Below are positions 7,909 to 16,734 of a stretch of DNA of 64,000 bases, piece after piece (within the stretch, counting starts at the first letter, position 1; each line of letters begins with the position of its first letter). The notes under the pieces are model-generated. The model ran no database searches and was not told where the DNA came from. It was given only the letters and a program-made list of their open reading frames with translations. Position numbers and translations under genes: made by a program. This stretch comes from JAGGAG01 sp031402225 (GTDB lineage: Bacteria > Gemmatimonadota > Gemmatimonadetes > Gemmatimonadales > GWC2-71-9): the NCBI GenBank assembly GCA_031402225.1, contig JANNSD010000050.1, forward strand, positions 1 to 64,000, written 5' to 3'.

Positions 7909-8547
7909 ATGAAAACCACATCGCGCATCCTGGTCGCCGTCGCGGCGCTGTCGCTCGCGACGCTCTTCGTCGCCCCGATGTGGCGCGTCGACCTCCAGGC
8001 GCCGCAGTATCCCGAGGGGCTGGGGCTTCGTATCTGGATCAACCAGATACGGGGCGCCACGCCCAACGGACTCAACAGCATCAACGGCCTCAACCACTAC
8101 ATCGGCATGAAGGCGATCGAGCCGGACCAGATCCCGGAGTTGCGCTTCATGCCATACGTGGTCATTGGGCTCATGCTCGGCGGGCTGCTGGTGGCAGGCC
8201 TGGGCAAGCGGGGCCTGCTGTATGCCTACCTCGGCGTCTTCTTCGTCATCGCCATGGCGGGCCTCTATGATTTTTGGCGCTGGGAATACGACTACGGGCA
8301 CAACCTCGACCCCACCGCGGCCATTCGTATCACGGGAATGAGCTACCAGCCGCCGCTGATCGGCGGCAAGCAACTGCTCAATTTTCACGCGACGTCCTGG
8401 CCGGATGTCGGTGGCTGGGCGGCGATTGTCGCCGTCAGCCTGGTCGTCGTGGCCGCCCTGATCGAGTGGCGCGCCAGCCGTGCCGCGTCCCGCTCCCTGC
8501 CGGCGGTGGCGGCCACGAACGGGCTTGTCGGGGGCATCCGGGCGTGA
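7909..8547 (+). CDS. NosB-like conserved membrane protein of the nos cluster
   Basis: 212 residues from ATG 7909. Four membrane segments are visible (about residues 5-25, 83-100, 105-125 and 165-190). The conserved-looking stretches GLNHYIGMKAI and DFWRWEYDYGH lie at the membrane boundaries. Proteins of this type sit directly after nosZ in clade II clusters and have been called NosB. They are thought to help electron transfer or maturation, but their exact role is not established. The stop overlaps the nosL start (GTGA). The identification rests on position and these motifs. Confidence 0.65.
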   Translation: MKTTSRILVAVAALSLATLFVAPMWRVDLQAPQYPEGLGLRIWINQIRGATPNGLNSINGLNHYIGMKAIEPDQIPELRFMPYVVIGLMLGGLLVAGLGKRGLLYAYLGVFFVIAMAGLYDFWRWEYDYGHNLDPTAAIRITGMSYQPPLIGGKQLLNFHATSWPDVGGWAAIVAVSLVVVAALIEWRASRAASRSLPAVAATNGLVGGIRA

Positions 8548-8987
8548 CGCTTCGTGTCGTTGCCGCCGCGGGAGTTGCGGTGCTGCTGGCATGTGCCGCG
8601 CCGGCGCCGCGGCCGATCGTGTACGGCAGCGACCAGTGCGCGCACTGTCACATGACCATTGCGGATCCGCGCTTCGCCGCGGAGCTGGTGACAACGACCG
8701 GCAAGGTGCTCGTGTTCGACGACATCGGTTGCCTCGCGAATTACCTCGCTACCGGCACCGTCGCCCCGGATAAGATCCACTCGACCTGGGTGCACAACTA
8801 CCTCGCCCCCGATGGTTTCGTCCGTACCGGCGAGGTGCATTTCGTACGGAGCACCGTATTCCACACGCCGATGAGCAGCGGGATCGTGGCGGTCGCGCCC
8901 ACATCCAGCGCCGACAGTCTCGGCATGGCGGTTGGTGGTGAGCGACTCGACTGGGCGCAGGTGCTGGCGCTCGCGCCGACGCACTGA
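8544..8987 (+). CDS. nosL: NosL copper chaperone lipoprotein
   Basis: 147 residues from GTG 8544, which overlaps the upstream stop. A lipobox (LLAC, Cys17) predicts anchoring to a membrane. The copper-binding motif CAHCHMTI (near residues 33-40) is the NosL signature, followed by FDDIGCLANYL. NosL delivers Cu(I) for assembly of the NosZ copper centres. nosD starts 6 bases downstream. Confidence 0.93.
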   Translation: MTLRVVAAAGVAVLLACAAPAPRPIVYGSDQCAHCHMTIADPRFAAELVTTTGKVLVFDDIGCLANYLATGTVAPDKIHSTWVHNYLAPDGFVRTGEVHFVRSTVFHTPMSSGIVAVAPTSSADSLGMAVGGERLDWAQVLALAPTH

Positions 8988-8993
8988 GGCCTC

Positions 8994-10241
8994 ATGCCCG
9001 CGCTCCGCTCGTTCGTCGTTGCCGCCGCGTGGACACTCGCCGCCGCACCGCTCGCCGCACAGCAGACCATCACCGTCCGGGCGGGCAGCCCAGTCGCGAC
9101 CATCGCTGACGCGCTCCGCCTGGCGACCGATGGTGACCGGATCGTCATCACCGCCGGCACCTACCCGCAGGACGCTCCCCTCGTGGTTGCGCACCGCGTC
9201 GACATCGCGGGCGAGGGCATGCCAGTCCTCCAGGGCGCGGGGGGGCACGAGCTGTTGCGGGTGACGGCAGACAGTGTGCGGATTCGCGGCCTGGTCTTCC
9301 AGAACGTGCGCACCAGCTACATCGACGACCTGGCCGCGGTACGGTTCATGGAGGTTGAGGGCTGCACCGTCGAGGACAGCCGCTTCGAGGGCACCTTCTT
9401 CGGGGTCTACCTGCAGAAGGCGGCCGGCTGCCGGATCGCCCGGAACCGCTTTGTCGGCGCCGGGAAGGGCGAAACTGCCTCGGGCAACGCGATCCACCTG
9501 TGGAACTCGACGCGCACCACGATCGCGGATAACGCGATCACACAGCACCGGGACGGTATCTACCTCGAGTTTGCGCGCCACGTGGACGTCGTCAACAACG
9601 TGAGCGAGGCGAATTTCCGCTATGGCCTCCATTTCATGTTTTCCGACAGCTGCAACTACCGCGGCAACCGCTTCAGTCGCAACGGTGCCGGTATCGCCGT
9701 GATGTACTCGAAACAGATCGACATGACCGGCAACCGGTTTGAGGACAACTGGGGCGCGGGAGCCTACGGGTTGCTCCTCAAGGACATCACCGACGGCCGG
9801 CTCGAGGACAACCATTTCGCGCAGAACTCCACCGCGCTGTTCCTCGAGGGCTCGAGCCGCCTCCTGATCCGCGGCAATGTCTTCTACCGGAATGGCTGGG
9901 CGATCAGGCTGATGGCGAATACGGAAGGCAACCGGTTCGCGGACAACACGTTTGCCGGCAACACGTTCGACGTGGCCACGAACAGCCAGTCGAATGCAAG
10001 CGTCTTCGACGGGAACTACTGGGATCACTACCAGGGCTACGACCTCGACCGCGATGGTTTCGGCGACGTACCCTATAGCCCGGTCCGCCTCTTTTCCCTG
10101 ATCGTGCAGCAGGACGAGCCGGCACTCATCCTCCTTCGGAGTTTCCTGGTCGACCTGCTCGAGGTTGCGGAACGGGTGCTGCCGGTGCTGACGCCCGCCG
10201 CCCTCGCCGATCACCACCCGCGTCTCACCGTGGCGCCATGA
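8994..10241 (+). CDS. nosD: NosD periplasmic copper-centre maturation protein
   Basis: 415 residues. A cleavable signal peptide ends near AAPLAAQQ. The rest is a right-handed parallel beta-helix with repeated turns such as NRFSRNGAGIAVMYSK and EDNHFAQNSTALFLEGSSR (CASH/PbH1 repeats). NosD works with the NosFY ABC transporter to build the CuZ centre of NosZ. It overlaps nosF by 4 bases (ATGA). Confidence 0.95.
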   Translation: MPALRSFVVAAAWTLAAAPLAAQQTITVRAGSPVATIADALRLATDGDRIVITAGTYPQDAPLVVAHRVDIAGEGMPVLQGAGGHELLRVTADSVRIRGLVFQNVRTSYIDDLAAVRFMEVEGCTVEDSRFEGTFFGVYLQKAAGCRIARNRFVGAGKGETASGNAIHLWNSTRTTIADNAITQHRDGIYLEFARHVDVVNNVSEANFRYGLHFMFSDSCNYRGNRFSRNGAGIAVMYSKQIDMTGNRFEDNWGAGAYGLLLKDITDGRLEDNHFAQNSTALFLEGSSRLLIRGNVFYRNGWAIRLMANTEGNRFADNTFAGNTFDVATNSQSNASVFDGNYWDHYQGYDLDRDGFGDVPYSPVRLFSLIVQQDEPALILLRSFLVDLLEVAERVLPVLTPAALADHHPRLTVAP

Positions 10242-10957
10242 GCGCGCCGCTTGTCGTGTCCGGCCTCCGGAAGCAGTTCGGAAAGCTGCGTGTGCTGGAG
10301 GGCGTCGACATGACCCTCGATGCCGGGCAGGTGACCGCCGTGGTGGGACCCAATGCCGCGGGGAAGTCGACGCTCATCAAGTGCGTGCTGGGGCTGGTGC
10401 GTGCCGACGCGGGCAGCATCGCGGTCCTTGGCGAAACGATCGGCGCCGATCCGCACTACCGGCGTTTCATCGGCTACATGCCGCAGGCGGCCCGCTTTCC
10501 GGACAACCTGACGGGCGATGAAGTGCTGGCCCTGCTGGCCGACCTGCGCGGCGGTGCGACCCCACGCGACGACGGGTTGCGCGCGTCACTCGGGCTCACG
10601 GCGGAAACGCTGGCGCGCCCGGTGCGGACGCTGTCGGGTGGCACGCGCCAGAAACTCAGCGCCATCGTGGCCCTCCGGCATGAGGCGCCCATCCTGGTCC
10701 TGGATGAACCGACGGCCGGACTGGACCCGCTCACGAGTAGCCATCTCAAGGAACTGGTGCGGCACAGGGCGGCAACCGGTGCGGCAGTCCTGTTGACATC
10801 GCATGTCATGGCGGAGGTCGAGGAGCTGGCTGACGTGCTCATCTACCTGGTCGATGGCCGCGTCCGGTTCCGGGGATCGCTGGATGAGCTGCGGCTCAAG
10901 ACCGGGCAGCGCAGAGTCGAGCATGCCATTGCGCACCTGATGCGGGAGGTCGCGTGA
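10238..10957 (+). CDS. nosF: NosF ABC transporter ATPase
   Basis: 239 residues. Walker A GPNAAGKST (near residue 36), signature LSGGTRQKL (near 130) and Walker B ILVLDEP (near 150) are all intact. It pairs with NosY to energise NosZ copper-site maturation. It overlaps both neighbours by 4 bases (nosD ATGA, nosY GTGA), so expression of nosDFY is tightly coupled. Confidence 0.94.
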   Translation: MSAPLVVSGLRKQFGKLRVLEGVDMTLDAGQVTAVVGPNAAGKSTLIKCVLGLVRADAGSIAVLGETIGADPHYRRFIGYMPQAARFPDNLTGDEVLALLADLRGGATPRDDGLRASLGLTAETLARPVRTLSGGTRQKLSAIVALRHEAPILVLDEPTAGLDPLTSSHLKELVRHRAATGAAVLLTSHVMAEVEELADVLIYLVDGRVRFRGSLDELRLKTGQRRVEHAIAHLMREVA

Positions 10958-11739
10958 CGGTCGCGAGAAAGGTGCTGGGCTACGGACTGAGCAACCTGCT
11001 GCGGAACTGGTGGGTGATCGGCTACGGACTGCTCTTTTTCCTGCTGACGGACGTCCTGTTCCGCTTCGGCGGCGGTGGCCCCCGGGTCGTGGCAAGCCTC
11101 ATGAACGTGGTCCTCATCGTCATCCCGCTGGTGAGCGTGGTGTTCGGGACGCTGTACTTCTCCAACTCGCGGGAGTTTATCGAGTTGTTGCTTGCCCAGC
11201 CGGTCGGCCGCCCCGCACTCTTTACGGGGCTCTACTTCGGGCTGGCCCTCCCGCTTGCGGCGGCGTTCGGCCTCGGTGTTGCCATCCCTGCCATCGGGCA
11301 TGGCGGTACCGACCTTGTCCGCCCGGTGGCGACGCTGATCATGGCCGGTGTGCTCCTGACGCTGGTGTTCACGTCAGTGGCATTCCTGGCGGGCGTTCAC
11401 TTCGAGGACCGGGCGAAGGGGCTTGGCTTTGCGCTGCTGGTCTGGTTCTGCAGTGCGGTGCTGTATGACGGACTCATCCTCTTCGTCGCGATGGTGTTCC
11501 GGGACTATCCGCTCGAGCCGGCCCTGCTGGGACTCACGGTCCTCAATCCCGTGGACCTCGCCCGCGTCCTGCTGCTGCTGACCCTCGATGCGGCGGCGCT
11601 CATGGGCTACACCGGGGCGGTGTTCCAGCGGTTCTTCGGGACCGCGCTCGGCGTCGGGGTCGCCTGCGGCGCGCTCCTGCTCTGGACCGCGGTACCGTTC
11701 CTTCTCGGACTCCGCGGCTTCACCCGCAAGGACTTCTAG
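10954..11739 (+). CDS. nosY: NosY ABC transporter permease
   Basis: 261 residues from GTG 10954, with six predicted membrane segments in the ABC-2 arrangement of NosY. The first intracellular region contains LYFSNSREFIELLLAQPVGR, typical for the family. It interacts with NosF inside and NosD outside. The next gene starts one base after its stop. Confidence 0.93.
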   Translation: MTVARKVLGYGLSNLLRNWWVIGYGLLFFLLTDVLFRFGGGGPRVVASLMNVVLIVIPLVSVVFGTLYFSNSREFIELLLAQPVGRPALFTGLYFGLALPLAAAFGLGVAIPAIGHGGTDLVRPVATLIMAGVLLTLVFTSVAFLAGVHFEDRAKGLGFALLVWFCSAVLYDGLILFVAMVFRDYPLEPALLGLTVLNPVDLARVLLLLTLDAAALMGYTGAVFQRFFGTALGVGVACGALLLWTAVPFLLGLRGFTRKDF

Positions 11740-11740
11740 C

Positions 11741-13051
11741 ATGGTCGCCATCGCCGCACGACCACTGCCCCTCGCCCCGCCCCTGACCGGTGCCGCGGTG
11801 TCCGAGGACCTCCCGCCGTTCCTGGTGCCGGCATCACACTTTCTGGTGGCGCTCGGGTGGCTCGTGGCCGGCAGCATCGGGCTGGTGCTGGTGTCACCGT
11901 CGCTGGCGCGCGGTGCCTGGCTGTCGCCCGGCATCGCGGCGACGGTGCACATGTTCACGCTCGGGTGGCTCGTCACGTCGGCCTACGGTGCCCTCTACCA
12001 GCTTGCGCCGGTGGTACTCGGGGTGCAGCCCAGGAGCCTGCGACTGGCGCCGGTGGTGCTGCTCCTGCACACGTCCGGGACTGCGCTGCTGGTGATCGGT
12101 CTCGGCCTCTGGACACCATTCTGTATCGCGGTCGGGTGGATTTCCGTCGCGGCGGCGCTGGCACTCTGGAGCTGGAATCTTGGCGGGGTCTTTCGTCGCT
12201 CGCTTCGCTCCCCGGTCATCGGCGCTCATGTCATGGCCGCGTACGCGGCCCTCTGGCTCACGCTGGGCCTGGCGGGGGTGCGCATCGGCAATGCCCTCGG
12301 GTGGTGGATGGTGGCGCGTGAGCCGCTCGTCGCGGCACATGTGCAGCTCGCGGCGGTGGGCTTCGGCGTGCTGCTGGTCATGGGACTGGGGAGCAGGCTC
12401 TTCCCGATGTTCCTGATGAACCGGAGCGCTACGACATGGCCTTCACGGTGGTGCGGCCCGCTCACCGCCGCCGGCGTGACGGCCCAGGTCGCTGGCTGGC
12501 TTGGCGCGCTCGACGCGCTGGTGACGGCCGGTGGACTGCTGGTGGCGGTGGGCGTCGCCCTGTTTCTTCTCCAGGCGCTGGTCTGGGTGCGCGCGCGCGC
12601 TCGCCGCGCGCTCGACTACCCGCTGCAGCAGCTGGTCGCGGCCTTCGTGCTGCTGGGTGCGGCACTGGTGACGGGGCTGGCGGCGCTCCGGTGGCCGGTC
12701 CCGCGGCTCGTCGGGGCGTACGGCGTGCTGCTGATCGTGGGGTGGATCACGCTCGTGATCGGTGCGGTGTATGGGCGCGTGCTGCCCTTCCTCACTTGGC
12801 TGGAGCGCTACAGCCCCCGAGCGGGGGTCCGGGCGGCGGGTCCCAGGGCGACCGACCTGCTGCCGCGATGGAGCACGCAGCTCTCCACGTCAGCCTGGAC
12901 GATCGGCGTCGTCTTGCTTGCCGGGGCCGTCGCAGCCGGGCTGCCTCGCCTCGCGGCAGCAGGAGCATCGCTCTTTGCCCTGGGAAGCCTGATCGCCGCG
13001 CAGCAGTACCTCCGCCTGGTCCTGCCTGCACTCGGGAGCCATCCGGCATGA
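11741..13051 (+). CDS. Polytopic His-rich membrane protein, NnrS/haem-copper oxidase subunit I-like
   Basis: 436 residues from ATG 11741, with about 12 membrane segments. Five histidines lie in or near membrane helices: His33 (SHFLVALGW), His70 (HMFTLGWL), His110, His163 (GAHVMAAYA) and His200 (AAHVQLAAVGFG). This spacing recalls the haem/copper-ligating helices of NnrS and oxidase subunit I-like proteins, which accompany NO and denitrification genes. It is directly behind nosY and overlaps the DUF2249 gene by 4 bases, so it belongs to the nos operon. Bound haem or copper, and any role in NO tolerance, are inferred; no direct NosZ function is known. Confidence 0.6.
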   Translation: MVAIAARPLPLAPPLTGAAVSEDLPPFLVPASHFLVALGWLVAGSIGLVLVSPSLARGAWLSPGIAATVHMFTLGWLVTSAYGALYQLAPVVLGVQPRSLRLAPVVLLLHTSGTALLVIGLGLWTPFCIAVGWISVAAALALWSWNLGGVFRRSLRSPVIGAHVMAAYAALWLTLGLAGVRIGNALGWWMVAREPLVAAHVQLAAVGFGVLLVMGLGSRLFPMFLMNRSATTWPSRWCGPLTAAGVTAQVAGWLGALDALVTAGGLLVAVGVALFLLQALVWVRARARRALDYPLQQLVAAFVLLGAALVTGLAALRWPVPRLVGAYGVLLIVGWITLVIGAVYGRVLPFLTWLERYSPRAGVRAAGPRATDLLPRWSTQLSTSAWTIGVVLLAGAVAAGLPRLAAAGASLFALGSLIAAQQYLRLVLPALGSHPA

Positions 13052-13311
13052 CCCACGCGTTCGAAACACCGGTCACGTCACTCGATGTCAGGCCACTGCT
13101 GGCGGAGGGGACTGAGCCGTTCGAGGTGATCATGGCGGCGGTGGAATCACTGCCGCCGGGCGGCGTGCTCGAGCTCACGGCTCCGTTCGAGCCGGTACCC
13201 CTGTACGCGGTACTGCGAGCCCGTGGCTTCGAGCACGTCGTGGTGCAGTCATCGGGGTCAATGCATGTCGTCCGCTTCTTTCGCCCGGGCCTCGACGGGC
13301 CTCCCGCCTGA
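13048..13311 (+). CDS. DUF2249 (SirA/TusA-like) small protein
   Basis: 87 residues from ATG 13048, overlapping the previous stop. The sequence LDVRPLLAEGTEPFEVIMAAV, with LPPGGVLELTAPFEPVPLYA later, is the DUF2249 pattern, related to the TusA/SirA fold but without a catalytic Cys. Such proteins recur near NnrS-like, hemerythrin and denitrification genes; their function is unknown. It is the last gene of the nos operon. Its final 54 bases overlap the 3' end of the convergent lipoprotein gene. Confidence 0.82.
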   Translation: MTHAFETPVTSLDVRPLLAEGTEPFEVIMAAVESLPPGGVLELTAPFEPVPLYAVLRARGFEHVVVQSSGSMHVVRFFRPGLDGPPA

Positions 13312-13782
13312 TCCGCCTTGCCGATCATCCGAGGGTTGCTCCGGGACTGGCGGTGCGGCCTCCCGGCCGGAAGGTGGTGGACCATCCACCAACGGCACGA
13401 GGGAGAACTGGGCGCGGCCCCATGCGGCGGCATAGATGAGGGTCACGCTCCAGAGCCCGGGCACTCCTGCGAAGCTGTACGTCTCCAGCTGATACTCGAG
13501 CAAGGTCGAGTCAACCACGGAGCCCACCGCATCGCGGACCACGAGCAGGCCATACCCATGGGGAAGGAACGACTGGTGAATGGTCGTGAGGCGCTCCGCC
13601 GGGTTGTTCCAGGTAAACGTGACACGGTCGCTCACGTTCCTGAGGTCGGTGGCGATATAGGCGAGCGAGTCGCCGACCACCGTGACGCTCTCCTCGTTGC
13701 CGGGCTGGATCTCGTTGATGACCGAATCGACACAGCCGGTCGTACCGGCCGCGATCAGGAGCAGCAGGGTGAGATGGCGCAT
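13258..13782 (-). CDS. Hypothetical lipoprotein
   Basis: 174 residues from ATG 13782. The signal sequence ends in GTTGC (Cys17), a lipobox. The middle part (LAYIATDLRNVSDRVTFTWNN to EYQLETYSFAG) looks like a beta-sandwich; I recognise no named family. The C-terminal 40 residues are Pro/Gly/Arg-rich, and their coding bases overlap the DUF2249 gene on the other strand. It follows the DUF3943 gene in the same direction with a 2-base gap, so the two are probably co-transcribed. Confidence 0.7.
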   Translation of the reverse strand: MRHLTLLLLIAAGTTGCVDSVINEIQPGNEESVTVVGDSLAYIATDLRNVSDRVTFTWNNPAERLTTIHQSFLPHGYGLLVVRDAVGSVVDSTLLEYQLETYSFAGVPGLWSVTLIYAAAWGRAQFSLVPLVDGPPPSGREAAPPVPEQPSDDRQGGSGGRPVEARAKEADDMH

Positions 13783-13784
13783 GA

Positions 13785-15281
13785 TCAGTCCCTCCACTGC
13801 GGGATGGCGGTCGTCAGGTAGATGCGCAACGCGGTATTCTCGCGGCTCACGTTTGACCGCCCGTAGTAGTTGCTCCAGCGCCACAGCCAGTAGTAGTCCG
13901 CGCCCAGGCCCAGGCGTCCCCGCCAGTAGATCTTGCCCGTGAGTCCGGTGAAGAGCAGCTGATGATCGCCGGGGAAGCCGCTGATGATGGGCAGGAACAC
14001 GTAACGCGAATAGGCGCTGATCTGCGCCAATCCCGGCCAGATGATGGCGCCGTTCACCGTGCCGCCGAGCCCGATGCCGTAGTCGTAGTCCCGCCCTTCC
14101 TGCGTGAGGTAGAAGTCGGACTGGATCGCCGCCACCGGCATGAACTGGCCCAGCAGTTCGGCGCGCATCCGCGGCCCCTTCGCCGGACGGCGGCCGAGCA
14201 CCGCGCCACCGTAGAACCCCTGGCCGCCGAACTCGATGATCGGGTTGGCGAGGTAGTCGTAGGTCATCATCACGGCGAGGTGGTTCAGCCCTCCGCTGCC
14301 AAGCTTCTTCGCACCCAGGCTGCCCCGAACCGTCAGTTCGGTGAGCGCGCCGGCGCTCCCGTTGTTCGTGGCCAGCGCCATCCGGACGCCGAAGGTGGAG
14401 AATGGCTTCTTCGCCAGGTCGAGAACGGGATCGCCGTAGGCAAGCTCGGCGATCACAACGGCGCCGTTCAGGACCTCGTTCTGGTTCTCGCCCGGCACGA
14501 CGAGCCGGCGGTATCCGACATCGATGGCGGCGAAAACGGTCGATGGCCGCCACTCGGGCGGTGTTCGCGAGTGCTGCCAGGCCTCGCCCCGTACCACGCG
14601 ATTGAACCCGCGCACCGGGTTGAGGATGCCCGCCGTCACCTCGCGCACCACCCGCTCGAACCCGTGGCTCTCATTCTTGAGCGTGAGGGAGGACACCCGG
14701 AAGAGCATTTCTCCGAGCGCGATGCCGCCAAGCGTCGTGTTGAGCAGGTCGTTGGGCGCTGGTGCCCACACCTCGCCGAACAGCTCCCAGGTGAGGCTGC
14801 CGGCGAACGCCCAGGGTGCCGACTGCCAGAAGTTGTACCCATTCGTGCGCCCGGCGTTGAAATACAGCGCGCCGTGGTAGGGATGGGCAAACTGGTTGTT
14901 CTTGAAGGCGTTGTTGTCCCACTGCCAAGGCAGCGTGAGGTTGTTGCCCCAGCTATTGAGGGACACCTTGGCCCACTCTGCATCGCTCGTGATGCGGCTG
15001 AACGCGTTCGGGATCACCTGCAGGGCCACGAGGTAGGCGGCGGCGACCCAGAAGTGCTTCTTCGGGTCGCACTGCGGACATGGGAGCGAATCCGGCTCAG
15101 CCAAGTGCGGCAAGGCCGCAGTCACGGCGCCTGGGGCCGAGAACCGCAGGTGCGGCGCCTCGACCTGCAGCCCGATGGTAACCGGGCTGTAGGGCGGTTG
15201 CTGGACCTGCGCGGCCAGCGGGAACGCAAGCATGGTCGTCGCGGCGGCGACAATGATGCGCGTACGGCGATTGGGTGACAT
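13785..15281 (-). CDS. DUF3943 outer-membrane protein
   Basis: 498 residues with a signal peptide ending near FPLAAQ. The DUF3943 core is recognisable as NNQFAHPYHGALYFNAGR, followed by the FAGSLTWELFGEVWAPAPND segment. Many alternating aromatic strands in the C-terminal half (YYWLWRWSNYYGRSNVS) indicate a beta-barrel. The biochemical role of the family is unknown. The CPQC pair near residue 70 could form a disulfide. Confidence 0.82.
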   Translation of the reverse strand: MSPNRRTRIIVAAATTMLAFPLAAQVQQPPYSPVTIGLQVEAPHLRFSAPGAVTAALPHLAEPDSLPCPQCDPKKHFWVAAAYLVALQVIPNAFSRITSDAEWAKVSLNSWGNNLTLPWQWDNNAFKNNQFAHPYHGALYFNAGRTNGYNFWQSAPWAFAGSLTWELFGEVWAPAPNDLLNTTLGGIALGEMLFRVSSLTLKNESHGFERVVREVTAGILNPVRGFNRVVRGEAWQHSRTPPEWRPSTVFAAIDVGYRRLVVPGENQNEVLNGAVVIAELAYGDPVLDLAKKPFSTFGVRMALATNNGSAGALTELTVRGSLGAKKLGSGGLNHLAVMMTYDYLANPIIEFGGQGFYGGAVLGRRPAKGPRMRAELLGQFMPVAAIQSDFYLTQEGRDYDYGIGLGGTVNGAIIWPGLAQISAYSRYVFLPIISGFPGDHQLLFTGLTGKIYWRGRLGLGADYYWLWRWSNYYGRSNVSRENTALRIYLTTAIPQWRD

Positions 15282-15348
15282 GAGGTCCAGATGAGGGAGC
15301 GACGGCGCCCGATGAAAGTATGGCGCCTGTCCCCGGAGCCGTCCAGCC

Positions 15349-16212
15349 CTACGGAACAGGCCGTCGCGGTGCTCCCTTCACCGGCAGCAGGGCCGGGGGC
15401 TCGTCGCCGAGCCAGTTGATCTCCAGCCGGCCGGCGCGCTCGAACTCCACCGTGCCGTCACCCTGCACCACGCCCGACGGATTGACCTGCAGCAGCTCGT
15501 CGAGGCTGTACAGCTCGACGGTCAGCTCGTAGCGATGCGGGCCCTGCCGCAGTCGCTTGACGATGACCGGAGTGGTGGGGCCGAGCGTCGAGATCGTTCC
15601 CACCAGCCGGCCGTCGATCCTGATCCGCACGAGACCCCGGAGGCGCGCGGCGGCATCGGGCCCGAGTTCGATCGTCGTCGCGTCCGGCTCGTTGACGCCA
15701 CGGGCCGGCGCCGAGGCTTCGTGCTTCGGGTCGACGTGCACCGGGGGAAGACAGGCGAGCAGGTTCGCGGCCCGGCGCGATCCGGACGGGTGGAAGTGAT
15801 CATGACTGAACAGGCCCATCCGGGTGAAGAACTGCACGGCGCCCTCGACCGACGCGCGGTTGGCGCGCGCGAGCCGGACCGCGGCATAGCAGTCGGCCTC
15901 GAGTTCCTGGCGCTGGCGAACCTGGTCCACGCTCGAGTCCCGGCTCGCGAGGGCGCCGCCCACATGATGGTGGAACACATGACCGTACTCATGCGCGATG
16001 AAGAAGTCGCGGAGCAATGGACCGACGCGCTCGATGAGGGCGGGATTGTAGTAGATGACGGGGCGGCCGTTCTCACGCCGTGTCACGGCCACATCGTGCA
16101 GCGTATCGGTGGCGACCAGCCTCACATCGGTGAGCGGCTCCTGTGCGCGCAGCATCCCCGTCACGCTCCCGAGCGCCAGGATGAGCATCGCCATTCCGCT
16201 CCGCACCCACAT
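15349..16212 (-). CDS. Secreted HEYGH metallopeptidase-like protein
   Basis: 287 residues from ATG 16212 (RBS GGAAGG upstream); the open frame extends to 16368, but without a good start. A signal peptide precedes the domain (ends near MLRAQ). The zinc motif HEYGHVFHHH begins at residue 74, and QELEADCYAAVRLA supplies the expected third ligand Glu, as in M48-like gluzincins. The C-terminal 110 residues form a beta-rich domain (GLVRIRIDGRLVGTISTLG), PEGA-like. The gene stands alone. Its substrate is unknown. Confidence 0.72.
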   Translation of the reverse strand: MWVRSGMAMLILALGSVTGMLRAQEPLTDVRLVATDTLHDVAVTRRENGRPVIYYNPALIERVGPLLRDFFIAHEYGHVFHHHVGGALASRDSSVDQVRQRQELEADCYAAVRLARANRASVEGAVQFFTRMGLFSHDHFHPSGSRRAANLLACLPPVHVDPKHEASAPARGVNEPDATTIELGPDAAARLRGLVRIRIDGRLVGTISTLGPTTPVIVKRLRQGPHRYELTVELYSLDELLQVNPSGVVQGDGTVEFERAGRLEINWLGDEPPALLPVKGAPRRPVP

Positions 16213-16273
16213 GCCGTCCGTCCTTCCGTTGGCCGGCGACCCCTGTCGCTGGTGCTTCGATCCGTGAACTACA

Positions 16274-16405
16274 TCAAACCCGGCGTCCCCGGTTCCGGTT
16301 CCGGCCGGTGCCGGTGTGCACCGGCACCGGCGCGGTGCTGCGGCGCCCACGCGCGGCGAGTACCACAATGAGGGTCCCGAGGATCAGTATCAGTGCAGCC
16401 GACAT
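16274..16405 (-). CDS. Possible 43-residue single-span membrane peptide
   Basis: Reading from ATG 16405 gives a short hydrophobic helix (AALILILGTLIVVLAARGRR) and a basic tail, with AGGA about 8 bases upstream of the start. The tail is encoded by a low-complexity CCGGT-rich palindrome, and no family is recognised. It may be chance. Confidence 0.25.
   Translation of the reverse strand: MSAALILILGTLIVVLAARGRRSTAPVPVHTGTGRNRNRGRRV
16304..16331. repeat. 28-bp inverted repeat with 13-bp arms
   Basis: GCCGGTGCCGGTG (16304-16316) and its exact complement CACCGGCACCGGC (16319-16331) are separated by two bases. The arms are built from CCGGTG units and sit in a CCGGTTCCGG-rich tract between the metallopeptidase and thiC. 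It could act as a bidirectional hairpin or a protein site. Confidence 0.7.
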
Positions 16406-16650
16406 CGGTTCGTCCTGGTGTTGGTCTGCCCATCCGGTACGCATCACCCGAGCCAGAAGGTCCGCCGGCGCTGTCATGGGGCAGTCAAGGACTTGACCGC
16501 TCCAGGCCCAAGTGGCTCCCGGACAAGCACTAACGCGGCTCCTCAGGCGAGTGGCGTTCGCGCCTGGCTCGGCTGGGATCGGCGCACTGGGCGCCTCCAG
16601 CGCTGGTGCGCCGTTGCAGCGCGCGCCGTGGCGACCCATCTTCCACTCGA

Positions 16651-16734
16651 CCGCCAGGGGTACCCCGCCGGGCATTGCGGGGTTGAGACAGTCCCTTGGA
16701 ACCTGATCCGGTTGACACCGGCGGAGGGAGGCGG
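16651..16734 (+). promoter_or_regulatory. TPP riboswitch (THI element) upstream of thiC
   Basis: The core is conserved: GGGGTACCCC (P2/P3 entry), GGGGTTGAGAC in place of CUGAGA, CCTTGGAACCTGATCCGGTT and the closing ACCGGCGGAGGGA. CCGCC (16651-16655) pairs with GGCGG (16730-16734) as P1. It lies 57 bases upstream of thiC, the expected target. When bound to thiamine pyrophosphate it should lower thiC expression. Confidence 0.95.

Noticed and set aside
8385..10217. A 610-codon minus-strand frame opposite nosL and nosD
   Set aside because: It is the reverse of the conserved nosD frame in high-GC DNA. The composition (His, Arg, Glu, Gly) and lack of any domain mark it as a shadow.
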